DNA of 64,000 nucleotides from Candidatus Endobugula sertula (GCA_001723645.1 MDLC01000004.1:38147-102146), one strand, 5' to 3'; positions 1 to 10,908 are shown, counted from the stretch's first letter. Translations and numbers: made by a program. Notes: generated by a model from the sequence alone, not told the origin.

Positions 1-878
1 ATATCCTCATAATAGCGGTGCTCACCCCAAGGGTTTGTCCACTTAACCGTACCACCGCCAGGATTATCAGGTACGTTGTGTTGGTAGAGCTTTTTGTTAA
101 AAGCCAGAACCCCTGAGCTTCCCGGCCCTCCCAGAAATTTATGGGGCGAGAAAAAAATCACATCCAAGGATTCTTCAGGATTTTCAGGGTGCATATCAAT
201 CTTAACATAAGGTGCTGAACCTGAAAAATCAACACAAACATAACCGCCATACCGATGCATCAATTCGGCTATCTTATAATAATTGGTGGAGATGCCTGTT
301 ACATTAGAACAAGCAGAAACCGAAGCCATTAATAGAGGGCGGCTAGAGTTGCTTTGTAGAATGTGCTCCAAGTGGTCGAGGCTAGGCCGACCATCTATAC
401 CCGGCTCTATAATTTCTACATCCACATCACATTCTATCCAGGAAGTTTGATTAGAATGATGCTCCATATGTGTGATAATAATCAGCGGCTTCTCATGGCT
501 TGTTGTCAGATTTTTTGTTGTAGCCTTTACAGTACGAAGCCCCATAAGACGCTGGAACTTATTCACAGCCCCTGTCATACCAAAACCTTCGAACAGTAGA
601 ACATCTCCATCACCAGCGCCCACATGTTGTTTAATAATATCTCGCGCTTCCTTATAAAGGTGAGTCATCGTACAGCCTGTCAGACTGGTTTCAGTATGTG
701 TATTGGCAACGTAAGGCCCCAATGTATGGCTTATATACTCCTCAATAGGTTCATAAAGCCGGCCACTAGCAGCCCAGTCTGCATAAATAATAGGTAACAT
801 ACCTGCTTTAAAAGGGTGAAGCTTATCAATCCCGATCACGTTTTTACGAAAAGAATTGAAATAATTTTCTAAAGACAT
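1..878 (-). CDS. Class V aminotransferase / selenocysteine lyase-like PLP enzyme (3' end beyond window)
   Basis: The minus strand is open from an ATG at 878 to the window edge, giving 292 codons of a PLP-dependent fold-type I enzyme of the class V aminotransferase family (cysteine desulfurase/selenocysteine lyase-like). The N-terminal part has YADWAASGRLYEP, the usual start of this fold. Further on are THMEHHSN, the VDFSGSAPY strand carrying the PLP-contacting Asp, and FSPHKFLGGPGSSGVL, which contains the Schiff-base lysine motif S-x-H-K. The C-terminal small domain is cut off. The substrate cannot be told from the sequence, and nothing nearby looks like an Isc or Suf cluster. The gene is followed on its upstream side by an IS30 relic, so its promoter region may have been rearranged. 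Confidence 0.85.
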   Translation of the reverse strand, partial: MSLENYFNSFRKNVIGIDKLHPFKAGMLPIIYADWAASGRLYEPIEEYISHTLGPYVANTHTETSLTGCTMTHLYKEARDIIKQHVGAGDGDVLLFEGFGMTGAVNKFQRLMGLRTVKATTKNLTTSHEKPLIIITHMEHHSNQTSWIECDVDVEIIEPGIDGRPSLDHLEHILQSNSSRPLLMASVSACSNVTGISTNYYKIAELMHRYGGYVCVDFSGSAPYVKIDMHPENPEESLDVIFFSPHKFLGGPGSSGVLAFNKKLYQHNVPDNPGGGTVKWTNPWGEHRYYED

Positions 879-897
879 GAAAAATTAAACCTTGGTT

Positions 898-1560
898 TCA
901 AGTAACAATTGCAATTGACCACGCAGTAAGTAAATCTACTCGCCGCCCCAAAAATAACTCATTCGGCGATCACCCAACTCGTGTCGCTCTTAGCCGATTA
1001 TTCAATCGGTCAGCAACACGTTCGCTCATCCCATTCGTAAAGCGCTGTGGCAATTCTTAGTGATAATCGTACCACCTACCCAACCACCCACACGTTGACG
1101 TGAATCAACAAGCGCAGGCCGCTCTTTTATATTCACACGACTTTCCAGCTTTCCACGACAGTCATAGTGGCCATACTGCTTACGACAGGGCTTTACCGCC
1201 GGGTATATCAATCACCACCTTGGTCCTTATCCGCATACATCGGCTGATAAATGGTCTCATAATGCAATGACTATCTTTTACCATCGTTTTAAATACGCAG
1301 CGACTGATTGAGGGCTTAGCTCTTGACGTAGCATGATCGTATACTTCAGGAGTCACTTTCCTATATTTAGCCGCTGCTACGCGTACGCGGAGATTGTTAC
1401 TCAACCTTTAGGCTTGTGCCAAACGATAACCTTGTAAACCTCTATGGTGCTTGAGTTCCCTGCTGATGGTGGATGGACTCTCCCCCAACCATAACGCTAT
1501 CTCTTTTGTTACGCTGTAAACCTGATATCGTTCGTCATCGGTCAACCGTGTATAGCTCAT
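898..1560 (-). mobile_element. Degenerate IS30-family transposase with internal deletion
   Basis: Minus-strand remnants of an IS30-family transposase appear in order but in different frames. At 1560 the N-terminus reads MSYTRLTDDERYQVY, then STISRELKHHRGLQGYR, the helix-turn-helix that binds the IS ends. A short stretch between these two is deleted and a stop follows QA. A middle piece (about 1180-1404) carries KVTPEVYD. At about 1026-1150 comes VNIKERPALVD...GGWVGGTIITK, the start of the catalytic core. This is joined directly to FTNGMSERVADRLNNR...SPNELF (about 950-1035), the C-terminal end of IS30 proteins. Most of the DDE core is therefore missing. The element cannot move itself. No terminal inverted repeats or target duplication could be identified. 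Confidence 0.8.
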
Positions 1561-1990
1561 TACGCATTTTGCTTTGGCAAGAAAAATGGCTGGCTATACC
1601 CACTGGCTTCTTCATCTAGAAAATTGTACTTATTATGCGAAACTACGTAGTCTTTTTTATTTTAAATACACCTTATAAACGACACTTCGCTTCAACTATG
1701 GTTGTATTATTTCGAAACAGAATAAAAAACTCTAACCGAACCTCAAAACCCACTAATCGACCGGCGTTAGTCTTTTCTCCAAAGATAGGTTTGACAAGTT
1801 TATACTTAATTATACTATTTTTTCACTCTTAGGATATTATAAATAGGGAGAATAAAATATACAACCTGTAAAACATAAACATGAGATTTAAGGAACATAC
1901 TCAATGTATCGATACTGTTAAAAAACACCTCGACTTACGAATGTTTCCTTATCAAAAGGAAATTATCGAGCCTCATAAACCAATGCTAAA
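1561..1990. other. Intergenic, AT-rich, no gene recognised
   Basis: About 430 bases between the IS30 relic and the 3' end of the broken lapD. A 65-codon plus-strand reading frame (1635-1832) shows no family resemblance and no ribosome binding site. I see no terminator or repeat worth naming. Confidence 0.5.
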
Positions 1991-3932
1991 CTACCCCTCT
2001 ATGGCATTAGACATAGGCTCACCCAGCCAATAACCCTGCCCACCCTGTACACCCAAATCTATTAACATCTGCCATTGCGTTTCTGTTTCAACACCTTCGG
2101 CCAGTACGGTCACATCACAGCTCCGAGCAATACCCACTAGAGAACAAATGAAGAAGCGTGCATCATTATCATGTTCAATATTTTGAACAAAACAACGATC
2201 AATTTTCAAATAATCTAACGACAGTGTTTGCAAGTAATCAAACTCAGAAGACCCCTTACCAAAATGATGTAACGAAAATCCAGCCCCTTTACTCTTTACC
2301 ATGGTCACAAAACGCCGAACAGATTTTTTAGCAAACGACAACGCACTGGCAGGCAACTCAAAAGTCACTCTGGGGGCCAAAGAAGAGTTGTCAAGAAACT
2401 GCTCCAGTATCGCCAGAAAATTAACATCCTCAATCGAAGCGATTGACAAATTTATACAAAGATATTCAGGCAGTTCATTTTGATTATTAACCAATTGTTT
2501 TAGCACCAAACAGTCAATAGCAGGCAACATGTTAAACCGTGTCGCCATTGGCATAAAATGGCCCGCAGGATATTCAGTACCATCAACATTCATCCGCACC
2601 ATCGCTTCATTAAACAATAGTCTTTTTTCTCCATGAATTAATCGCCATACGGGTTGAAAATGGAACGAAACAGATTTTTCTTCAATACCTCTTTGTATCA
2701 ACTCAGACCATTCACGAGCTGATAATGAACGCTCCGACTTATCCACTTTATGCCAATAGCAACCCGTCTTCTGTTCGTTTTGAGCATGGCTCAAGGCTAC
2801 ATCAGCCAAGGCCATGAAATTATCTGAATCACGCAATTTGGGAATAAACAAAGCCCCCACATAAACTGACTGCATTTCATCACCAGACCTGTCGGTTTCA
2901 TGCAAACGTGAGTAGACAAATTCCATCAGCTCCTGACTTTCTATTTCCGCAATTGCCGGAACAAAAATTGCGAAGTCAGCCCCCGAGTGTCGGGAAAGCA
3001 TATGATCAGGAAATGAGTGTAATGCTTGAGTCAAACGCTCAGCAATACCATTTAGATAATCATCGCCTCTTTGACGCCCTCCCTCCCTATTAATCAATGG
3101 TAAATCGCCCACCTGCACTAACATCAACAGCCCCGATTCTGCAGCACGTTCGGATGTTAAATACGGAAAAATAATTATCGAAGCTCTGGCGATTGGCAAG
3201 GCCCGTAATTGGGTCCGTATTTAACTGTGCATAGAGTCGATCATTTAAATCGATATGATACTGAAACATGTCTTTTACTTTATACACCATTTGATTCATC
3301 GCAACGACCACCCGGCGAAGTTCAGGGATAGTCGGCAAAGGCTACTGCACAGGAAACTCCCGACGACAAATCGCTTCTGCCTGTTCTTCTACCTCTCTTA
3401 TCGGCTTAAGAACATAGCGGAGCCCCATCCCCACCAGTCCATAGCACATCACAGCTGTTACCAAAAACAACCAGACCTGCTCTTTAAAAGCACGCCACAG
3501 ATCGCGGTAGGCAAACCCGGGGTGACTCACCACTTCAATTTCACCCAGCTGATACCAACCAGAAACAACTAGCGCAGTACCTGATGGTTCTGGCAGCGGT
3601 AACCAATTCATAAACCACTGGGGCACTGCCGCTGCCTGCAAAGATAACTGTCGCTTTACTTGTTCTTTCCCTTCCAAATCACGAAAAATAATTTGACGAT
3701 AGTAGCCTCTATCAAAGAGTGCATCAATCATGAGTGAAGTTTGTACATCGTCTTTATCTTCCACTGACTGGGACAAAGTAAAACCGAGAGACGTGGCCGT
3801 ATCCTGTGCATGAACTTTGAGTTGTTCGTAAATATTCAAACGGGCATTATGCAGTGTGATCACCAGATTAGTCACCAGTAAAAATAAAATCAGGATAGTC
3901 ACTGCCAACATTAAGCGGCGGTGTAATGTCAT
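1991..3932 (-). pseudogene. lapD: LapD-like c-di-GMP receptor, broken by a stop codon and a frameshift
   Basis: LapD is an inner-membrane receptor. It binds c-di-GMP through a catalytically dead EAL domain and sequesters the protease LapG, protecting surface adhesins. From 3932 the N-terminus has one transmembrane segment (LMLAVTILILFLLVTNLVI), the LapD/MoxY periplasmic domain ending in SHPGFAYRDLW, and a second transmembrane segment followed by HAMP. An in-frame TAG at 3342-3344 interrupts HAMP after REFPVQ, and the next residues PLPTIPELRRVV continue the same frame. A second lesion at about 3170-3185, in a T5 run, shifts the frame inside GGDEF just after NRQSFDNYFSVF. The rest (1991-3199) has degenerate GGDEF (SGADF) and degenerate EAL (NEAMVRMN) sites, as expected of LapD. 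No lapG lies nearby. Either lesion alone would remove the c-di-GMP-binding output domain. Confidence 0.85.
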
Positions 3933-4132
3933 TGATAAACCTACTATAAAAAGCGTGAGATCAATTTAAATATAGCAGAGGATCAATAATTCACATCGAA
4001 AGCAAACCTCTTGATAATTACTGGTTTATAAAGGATCATCACCTGACAAAGAACAAAGACAGAAGTATGATGTCGTAGCATGATTACAAAGAAAAACCCG
4101 TTATTATCATTATTGGTTCTATATACTCACTT

Positions 4133-5980
4133 ATGAATACATCCGTTTTACCGCCCCATATAAACCTGCGTCTTTTTCTTTTTTGCATACTATTCACGCT
4201 ATTACCAGGAACAACCTCTATCGCAGACTCAGAGTCAATAGCGAGTCAACCAAATAGCTCAGACCTGTCTTTAACAACAAACGCACTATCTTCTTCCCGG
4301 AACGAATTGCCCTATAACGACCTTTCCCAAAACGCATTCAGTCGCTTTAATAATGAAAAAGAATTTTTACCTGTTGATGAAGCCTACAAACTGTCTGTGC
4401 GCCAAACAGAGAGCCATTTAATCGCTGAATGGGTGATTGCCGAGCAATACTTCTTATATGGAGAACAATTCCACTTTTCTATCGATGGCAAAACCGTCAC
4501 AGCCACCCGTCCCAAGGGTAAGATTACCTATGATGCCGTCTTTGAAAAAGACGTTGAAAAATACTATGTATATGTACAGGCACAGATAGACAAAAGCCAA
4601 TTACCCGCCTCACCCTCGACAAACAGCACATTCACACTATCCATCACTTATCAAGGTTGTGCCGATGCGGGTTTATGCTACCCACCAGAAACCAAACAGT
4701 ATCGAATTAATCTGGAACAAAATGTTTTTATTCCTGCCACCTCCCCACCCAAAAAAACCTACCCAACACCGCCATCCTCTACTAATACTTCGTTATCTTT
4801 ACTCTTTATTATGCTGGGCTCAGCATTCGTGGGCGGCTTGATTCTCAATTTAATGCCTTGTGTATTCCCTATTCTTTCCATTAAAGCGCTATCAATAGCG
4901 AATAATCACCACTACTCTCTACGTATCAGACATGGTTGGAGCTATACCATTGGCTGCCTACTCACCTTTGTCATCATCGCCGGTTTATTGTTGATAGTGC
5001 GCGACGCAGGCAAAGCCGTTGGCTGGGGGTTTCAACTACAATCCCCCGCTATTGTTACTTTGCTGGCCTTCTTGTTTTTTATCATGGGCCTTAGCCTCTC
5101 AGGCTTAATCACTCTAAGTACTCGCTGGATGAACAGCGGACAGTCACTCACTGAAGGCAATGGCATTAGCCAATCATTTTTTACTGGCATGCTATCGACT
5201 ATCGTCGCCAGCCCCTGTACCGCTCCGTTTATGGCAAGCGCTTTAGGCTATGCCCTAGTGCAACCCACTGCCATTGCTCTCAGTATATTTGCCACACTAG
5301 GCTTCGGCATGGCATTTCCCTTTTTATTATTAAGCTATCTGCCTCAGTTAGAAAAATATTTACCCAAACCCGGGGTATGGATGGATACATTTAAGCAAGC
5401 ACTGGCTTTCCCACCGTATTTAACCAGTATCTGGCTACTATGGGTACTTGGTCATCAGGTTGGGCATGATGGCGTTATCCTTGTTATTATTGGAGCGACC
5501 AGCATACTATTCGCGGTATGGCTAAACCATAAAAAACCTTCCTGGTCACTACCTATTCTAGCCATAACCACGATCCTGATACTGAGTATTACCTGGAATA
5601 ATCAACAACAATTCTCACTCAAAAACCCAAGCAATCATAGTGCATGGCGCCCTTATACACAAAGCAAACTCAATGCACTCCGCCAACAGGGCAAACCCGT
5701 GTTTGTTAATTTAACAGCCGACTGGTGCCTTACCTGTAAAGTGAATGAAGAACTGGTCTTTACCCAGAACACACTGGAATGGATGCAATCTCAAGGCATT
5801 CATTTACTGGAAGGGGACTGGACAAATTACAACGCGGAAATTACCGAGTTACTTGATCATTATGGTCGAGGTGGAGTCCCTTTGTATTTGCTTTTTCCTG
5901 CCAATCCCAATGGGCCGGCAAAAGTATTACCTCAAATCCTGAACCCAATCACTTTTAAAGAGCTCGTTAATGACATTTAG
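4133..5980 (+). CDS. dsbD: Thiol:disulfide interchange protein DsbD
   Basis: DsbD carries electrons from cytoplasmic thioredoxin across the inner membrane to periplasmic thiol pathways (DsbC, cytochrome c maturation). The 615-residue protein has an N-terminal signal segment (about 10-30). The periplasmic alpha domain has the redox pair in YQGCADAGLCYPPE (C176, C182). The CcdA-like membrane domain (about 220-490) has MPCVFPILSIK (C243) and SPCTAPFMAS (C362). The C-terminal thioredoxin-like gamma domain has DWCLTCK (C532, C535). All six catalytic cysteines are present and the length is normal. A low-complexity Ser/Asn linker lies between the signal peptide and the alpha domain. The gene appears monocistronic, ending about 300 bases before aroQ. 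Confidence 0.96.
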   Translation: MNTSVLPPHINLRLFLFCILFTLLPGTTSIADSESIASQPNSSDLSLTTNALSSSRNELPYNDLSQNAFSRFNNEKEFLPVDEAYKLSVRQTESHLIAEWVIAEQYFLYGEQFHFSIDGKTVTATRPKGKITYDAVFEKDVEKYYVYVQAQIDKSQLPASPSTNSTFTLSITYQGCADAGLCYPPETKQYRINLEQNVFIPATSPPKKTYPTPPSSTNTSLSLLFIMLGSAFVGGLILNLMPCVFPILSIKALSIANNHHYSLRIRHGWSYTIGCLLTFVIIAGLLLIVRDAGKAVGWGFQLQSPAIVTLLAFLFFIMGLSLSGLITLSTRWMNSGQSLTEGNGISQSFFTGMLSTIVASPCTAPFMASALGYALVQPTAIALSIFATLGFGMAFPFLLLSYLPQLEKYLPKPGVWMDTFKQALAFPPYLTSIWLLWVLGHQVGHDGVILVIIGATSILFAVWLNHKKPSWSLPILAITTILILSITWNNQQQFSLKNPSNHSAWRPYTQSKLNALRQQGKPVFVNLTADWCLTCKVNEELVFTQNTLEWMQSQGIHLLEGDWTNYNAEITELLDHYGRGGVPLYLLFPANPNGPAKVLPQILNPITFKELVNDI

Positions 5981-6283
5981 CAGCAAAGTATTGCATAGTG
6001 TGAAAAAAACAGACTAAAACTCATTAAAAGTCGCAAACTTGCCTCTAACATCGAAGAAATGTTTTTTATACAACATTAAAAATATAAAACTTGAGTTTAA
6101 CTTCTGCTAAAATCGTCGAAAATACTGCCAAAATAACAAAAATAAAGGTTCCCATAGACAAGACTCTTTTTTTAAGTCACACTCTGGATGACTTGTCCCT
6201 TAGAGTACTATCTCATGATGGCAACACGATTAAAATGGATATCTCTAACGGCATCGTACTACTGACTGAAAAGAGAGAAGGCT

Positions 6284-6766
6284 ATGGCAACTATTCTTGT
6301 TTTACACGGCCCTAATTTAAATTTACTGGGTACTCGTGAACCGGAAATTTATGGTTCTACCACTCTGGATAATATTAACCTCACATTAAATAAAGTCTGC
6401 AAGCAGCATGATCATCATTTAATGAGCCTGCAAAGTAATGCTGAATATGAATTGATTGACCGTATTCATGATGCCAAGCAGGAAGGGGTCAATTTTATTA
6501 TTTTCAACCCAGCCGCTTTCACACACACTAGTGTTGCCTTACGAGATGCCTTGGTTGCCATTGACATACCTTTTATTGAAGTTCATCTGTCCAACGTACA
6601 TAAACGCGAAAACTTTCGTCAGCATTCATTTTTCTCGAGTATCGCCGAGGGCGTCATTTGTGGCCTCGGCCCCAAAGGCTATGAGCTAGCCTTGCAAGCA
6701 GCAATAACCACTTTAGACGCTTGCGAACAAAATACAGCACCCAAAGCAAGTACAAATGCCCGGTAG
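6284..6766 (+). CDS. aroQ: Type II 3-dehydroquinate dehydratase
   Basis: Converts 3-dehydroquinate to 3-dehydroshikimate in the shikimate pathway. The 160-residue protein starts [20 protein letters not shown] and contains the catalytic tyrosine (Y23) and the mobile-loop arginine (R18). Further family blocks are [32 protein letters not shown] and [11 protein letters not shown]. The usual RHHS block reads RQHS here, a conservative change outside the catalytic pair. The ATG is preceded by AGAGAGAAGGCT, a reasonable ribosome binding site. It is first of the conserved aroQ-accB-accC set. The C-terminal tail after TTLDA is low complexity. Confidence 0.97.
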   Translation: MATILVLHGPNLNLLGTREPEIYGSTTLDNINLTLNKVCKQHDHHLMSLQSNAEYELIDRIHDAKQEGVNFIIFNPAAFTHTSVALRDALVAIDIPFIEVHLSNVHKRENFRQHSFFSSIAEGVICGLGPKGYELALQAAITTLDACEQNTAPKASTNAR

Positions 6767-6820
6767 TTAACCACCCTTACATGACTATTTAAGTAAAACA
6801 CTTTTTAAGAGAAAACACCC

Positions 6821-7273
6821 ATGGATATTCGTAAAATTAAAAAACTCATCGAGTTATTAGAAGAATCAGATATTGGTGAATTAGAAATTAAAGAAGGCGA
6901 AGAGTCTGTTCGCATTAGCCGCAACAGCCACCATATCAACGCCCAACCACCTTTCGTCGCAGCACCTATCCCCGCTAACCCGGCAGCGGCAGCAACACCA
7001 ACATCTGAGATGGGCAACCACACAGAATCAACCCCAGCCGGCCATATTGTAAAATCACCTATGGTAGGCACTTTTTACCGCTCACCAAACCCTGATTCTC
7101 CAGCCTTCGTTGAAGTCGGCCAACACGTTAAAGTCGGCGATGTCATCTGCATTATTGAAGCTATGAAAATGATGAATCAAATCGAAGCTGACACAACGGG
7201 GGTTGTAGAAGCCATTCTGGTTGACGATACAGAAGCCGTAGAATTTGACCAACCGTTAATCACTATCGTATAA
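6821..7273 (+). CDS. accB: Biotin carboxyl carrier protein of acetyl-CoA carboxylase
   Basis: The 150-residue carrier subunit of acetyl-CoA carboxylase; biotin is attached at K116 in [12 protein letters not shown]. The N-terminal 35 residues ([15 protein letters not shown]) are the usual helical segment. A flexible Ala/Pro-rich linker (about 40-70) follows, then the biotinyl domain beginning [19 protein letters not shown], which includes the characteristic thumb. It lies 54 bases downstream of aroQ and 58 bases upstream of accC in the standard gammaproteobacterial operon. The start is supported by AAGAGAAAACACCC before the ATG. Confidence 0.97.
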   Translation: MDIRKIKKLIELLEESDIGELEIKEGEESVRISRNSHHINAQPPFVAAPIPANPAAAATPTSEMGNHTESTPAGHIVKSPMVGTFYRSPNPDSPAFVEVGQHVKVGDVICIIEAMKMMNQIEADTTGVVEAILVDDTEAVEFDQPLITIV

Positions 7274-7331
7274 GCACAGTCGATTTAATGCACAATCAAC
7301 TAATGACAGTTCCCACTATAGGATTGGATTC

Positions 7332-8672
7332 ATGATTGAAAAAATGGTTATCGCCAATCGCGGTGAAATTGCCTTACGCATATTGCGAGCCTGTAAGGAG
7401 CTCGATATTAAAACCGTCGCCATTCACTCTAAAATTGATCGCGACCTTAAGCACGTTAGGCTAGCAGATGAAACGGTGTGTATCGGCCCCAACCCATCAA
7501 CTGACAGTTATCTCAATATTCCCGCTATTATCAGCGCTATGGAAGTCACAGACTCTATAGCAGTACATCCTGGCTACGGATTCTTAGCAGAAAATGCTGA
7601 CTTTGCAGAGCAAGTACAAAAAAGCGGCTTTATCTTTATTGGTCCAGACGCGGATGTGATTCGCCTGATGGGAGATAAGGTGTCTGCTATTGAGGCAATG
7701 AAAAAAGCAGGTGTACCCACCGTACCTGGTTCTGATGGCCCTCTTCCAGAAAACAAAGAAAACTGCCTGGAGATTGCCCGCCACATTGGCTATCCGGTCA
7801 TTATTAAAGCCGCCTCAGGTGGGGGCGGACGAGGTATGCGTGTTGTACATACTGAGTCAGCGTTGATCAATTCAATCCATGTAACAAAAGCAGAAGCAGG
7901 TGCTGCTTTTGGCGACGATACGGTATATATGGAAAAATTCCTGCAAAACCCACGTCACGTTGAAGTTCAGGTTTTGTCGGATGGTCAAAACAACGCTATT
8001 CATCTGGGAGATCGCGATTGCTCACTGCAAAGACGTCACCAAAAAGTCATCGAAGAAGCTCCAGCCCCTCATATTCCTGATAATATTCGTCAGGAAGTTT
8101 ATGATGCCTGCATTAAAGCCTGTATTGATATCAACTATCGCGGAGCGGGTACCTTTGAGTTCCTCTACGAAGATGGTCGTTTCTACTTTATTGAAATGAA
8201 TACCCGTATTCAAGTGGAACACCCCGTTTCAGAAATGGTGACTGGCGTTGATCTCATTAAAGAGCAAATCCGTGTATGTGTGGGTGAGAAACTCAATATT
8301 CGTCAAAACGATATCAAGATAACAGGACACGCTTTTGAATGTCGAATTAATGCCGAAGATCCGAAAACATTTATGCCTTGTTCAGGAATAGTAAAGACTT
8401 ACCATCCACCAGGCGGCCTGGGGATACGTGTTGATTCTCACTTATATTGTGGCTATCAAGTCCCCCCTAACTATGACTCTATGATTGCCAAAGTTATTAC
8501 TTACGGTGAAGACCGGGAAACCGCGTTACGCCGTATGCGTAGCGCTCTGGATGAGATGGTGATTCACGGTATTCGCACCAATATTGAGTTACAACAGGAG
8601 CTTGTCCGTGATCCGGTCTTTACCAAAGGCGGAATGAATATTCATTACCTTGAGAAAAAGTTGGAGCTATAA
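7332..8672 (+). CDS. accC: Biotin carboxylase subunit of acetyl-CoA carboxylase
   Basis: ATP-grasp enzyme that carboxylates biotin on AccB using bicarbonate, the first half-reaction of fatty-acid synthesis. The length of 446 residues is typical. Visible features are [13 protein letters not shown] at the N-terminus, the glycine-rich ATP loop [11 protein letters not shown], and the catalytic block [16 protein letters not shown] with the metal-binding Glu, Asn and Arg. The biotin-carboxylase C-terminal domain includes FECRINAED and DSMIAKVI. The ATG is preceded by TAGGATTGGATTC. It is probably co-transcribed with accB. Confidence 0.97.
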   Translation: MIEKMVIANRGEIALRILRACKELDIKTVAIHSKIDRDLKHVRLADETVCIGPNPSTDSYLNIPAIISAMEVTDSIAVHPGYGFLAENADFAEQVQKSGFIFIGPDADVIRLMGDKVSAIEAMKKAGVPTVPGSDGPLPENKENCLEIARHIGYPVIIKAASGGGGRGMRVVHTESALINSIHVTKAEAGAAFGDDTVYMEKFLQNPRHVEVQVLSDGQNNAIHLGDRDCSLQRRHQKVIEEAPAPHIPDNIRQEVYDACIKACIDINYRGAGTFEFLYEDGRFYFIEMNTRIQVEHPVSEMVTGVDLIKEQIRVCVGEKLNIRQNDIKITGHAFECRINAEDPKTFMPCSGIVKTYHPPGGLGIRVDSHLYCGYQVPPNYDSMIAKVITYGEDRETALRRMRSALDEMVIHGIRTNIELQQELVRDPVFTKGGMNIHYLEKKLEL

Positions 8673-8801
8673 GCTCTGATGGTTATTTTATCATTGGATT
8701 AAGAGGTGGCGCAGGGCCTGTCCTACGGCACCATCTGTTGGTGATATTTGTGAACAATTGAGGCATAGTATGCACACTGCAATGTAAAGGTTACATATTA
8801 G

Positions 8802-9692
8802 ATGCCCTGGTTACAGCTATCCATAAATACCAACAAATCTCATACACTGGCTATCGAAGACGCCCTGCTTAATGCAGGTGCAGCTTCCATTACCTTCAAA
8901 GAACATATTCCTTTTGGTGAAAGTGAAAAGCCCATCCTCGAACCCGGGGTACATGAAACACCTTTGTGGAACAATACTCGGATCATCGGTCTGTTTAATA
9001 CCAATATTAATATCCAATCTGTTAACTGGATATTGGATCAACACCTTAACAAAAACCACCACTACCATTGGGAACCATTAGAAGATAAGGATTGGGAACG
9101 TGAATGGATAAAAAATTACCAGCCTATTCAATGTGCTGACACACTCTGGGTCTGCCCCAGTTGGATAGAACCTCCTGATCCTGAAGCCACTAATGTCCTG
9201 CTGGACCCAGGTCTGGCATTCGGCACAGGCACACACCCCACTACCTTTTTGTGCATGCAATGGTTAGCAACTCAAGCATGCTCTGATATAAGGGTTGTGG
9301 ATTACGGCTGCGGCTCAGGCATTTTAGGTATCGCGGCCTTATTGCTTGGAGCAAAACAGGCTGTCGGTATCGATATAGACCCCCAGGCGCTACTCGCCAC
9401 TCAAAATAATTTACAGCGCAATCATTTATCAACCGATAAATTTACAGTGTATCCGCCTGAAAACTGCCCTCAAACAACGGCAGATATCGTGCTGGCCAAT
9501 ATACTGGCAGGCCCTCTGGTTGAGCTGGCAGAGACCATCATTAATCTAGTCTCTCCCAATGGTAAGATCTGTCTTTCTGGCATTCTCTCTGAACAGGCAC
9601 AGAGCGTGATCAACGCATATTCCCACGTCATTCACTTTGATCCAATAGCATACAAAGAGGAATGGGTAAGACTCAGTGGTCGCAGGCTATAA
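8802..9692 (+). CDS. prmA: Ribosomal protein L11 methyltransferase
   Basis: PrmA trimethylates lysines and the N-terminus of ribosomal protein L11 using S-adenosylmethionine. The 296-residue protein has the small N-terminal substrate-recognition domain (MPWLQLSI, and DWEREWIKNYQPIQ at about 100). The Rossmann-fold domain has LDPGLAFGTGTHPTT, the SAM loop VVDYGCGSGILGIAA, and DIVLANILAGPLVEL in place of an NPPY-type motif. The ATG is accepted because homologues start MPW. It lies 129 bases after accC, in the order usual for Pseudomonas relatives. Confidence 0.95.
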   Translation: MPWLQLSINTNKSHTLAIEDALLNAGAASITFKEHIPFGESEKPILEPGVHETPLWNNTRIIGLFNTNINIQSVNWILDQHLNKNHHYHWEPLEDKDWEREWIKNYQPIQCADTLWVCPSWIEPPDPEATNVLLDPGLAFGTGTHPTTFLCMQWLATQACSDIRVVDYGCGSGILGIAALLLGAKQAVGIDIDPQALLATQNNLQRNHLSTDKFTVYPPENCPQTTADIVLANILAGPLVELAETIINLVSPNGKICLSGILSEQAQSVINAYSHVIHFDPIAYKEEWVRLSGRRL

Positions 9693-9730
9693 TAGCCTTA
9701 GCTCACTCCTGATAAGTAAAACATAACACT

Positions 9731-10714
9731 ATGGTCTCTAGCACTCACATCATTACCCGCTGTCCACAATGTAATATGGCATTTCGTGTGACCCAAGAAG
9801 TGCTTAAGGTCGCTGCGGGCACCGTTCGTTGCGGCTCATGCTTAAACATATTCGATGCCCACAACGCTATCGTTGACAAGAAATCCAACATCCCCGTTAA
9901 CAAACCAAAATCAGTCACATCCCAGTCAAAGCGAATAGACGCCAATGACGAAAGTTGGGCACTGGATTTATTAAAGGAGCCAGATCATCCAACGCCTACC
10001 ACTCATAAAAATCAACCACAAAAAAAAATAGACGCAAAACAAACCAAGCAGACGTCAACAAGCCAACAAACACCCAAAACTGCTGTAATCGAAAAGACGA
10101 ATACGAAAATAGACGTATCCAGCGATGAGCAAGCCTCTCAAGCAAAACAACTGAGTGATACCAACACCTTGCTGAATAACATAGAGCTTGATCCCATAGA
10201 ATTTCATGAAGAATATCAATCATCAAATTGGCCCTGGATGATTGGTGTTACCTTAATGTCACTATTGTTAATAGCACAAGTTGCCTGGATACGCTTCGAT
10301 GAACTCAGTCTTCGTCGTCCCTACCGCAGTCATTATGCTAATGCTTGCTATGTCTTAGGCTGTCAGCTACCACCTCTGGTTAGCATTAAACACATACAAG
10401 CTCAACATGTGGTTGTTAGGAGCCATCCGGAAATAAGCCATGCTCTCATAGCTGATGCCACTATCATCAACAGAGCAGACTTTGAGCAACCCTATCCGGG
10501 ATTACAACTGAGGTTTCTAAACATTCACGGAAAAACCGTAGCCAGCCGTAGCTTTCAGCCTGATGACTATCTCAGAGGGGATTTGATGAATGCGTCAATT
10601 ATGCCCGTTGCTCAACCGATACAACTTTCACTAGCGATCGTTGACCCCGGTGAAAGTGCGGTTAATTACGAAATGAACATTGTGCCTACTTTGGCTCAAA
10701 GTAATAAAAAGTGA
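9731..10714 (+). CDS. Zinc-ribbon DUF3426 membrane protein
   Basis: A 327-residue protein of unknown function that normally sits between prmA and dusB. The N-terminus is an MJ0042-type zinc ribbon: C11-x2-C14 (CPQCNMAFRV) and C34-x2-C37 (CGSCLNIF). A long polar, Lys/Gln/Thr-rich linker of about 110 residues follows. One transmembrane helix (WPWMIGVTLMSLLLIAQVAW, about 168-188) leads to the C-terminal DUF3426 domain beginning RPYRSHYANACYVLGCQLPP. The topology implies a cytoplasmic ribbon and a periplasmic C-terminal domain. No catalytic residues are evident. Confidence 0.88.
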   Translation: MVSSTHIITRCPQCNMAFRVTQEVLKVAAGTVRCGSCLNIFDAHNAIVDKKSNIPVNKPKSVTSQSKRIDANDESWALDLLKEPDHPTPTTHKNQPQKKIDAKQTKQTSTSQQTPKTAVIEKTNTKIDVSSDEQASQAKQLSDTNTLLNNIELDPIEFHEEYQSSNWPWMIGVTLMSLLLIAQVAWIRFDELSLRRPYRSHYANACYVLGCQLPPLVSIKHIQAQHVVVRSHPEISHALIADATIINRADFEQPYPGLQLRFLNIHGKTVASRSFQPDDYLRGDLMNASIMPVAQPIQLSLAIVDPGESAVNYEMNIVPTLAQSNKK

Positions 10715-10908
10715 GATTTTTTGCTTCCATCAATACTACGGTGACGGTATTATAACCACCCTTTGTAAAAACCGATCTTGCAGTTTCATTGACTCAAAAA
10801 ATGCGACTGGGGGGTACGTTACTGTTTGTGAAAACAATAAAAACGATATGTAGGACCGGTTTGCGCAGCAATCTGTAAAAAGTAACCTGTAAAAGTACTA
10901 TTATTTTC

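Noticed and set aside
1635..1832. 65-codon frame after the IS30 relic
   Set aside because: AT-rich chance frame with no recognisable features.
6091..6315. 74-codon frame (TTG start) overlapping the aroQ start
   Set aside because: No ribosome binding site, no family resemblance, and it runs into aroQ in the wrong frame.
8690..8725. GC-rich imperfect hairpin between accC and prmA
   Set aside because: Two mismatches and no T-run. It could be a processing site, but nothing supports a function.
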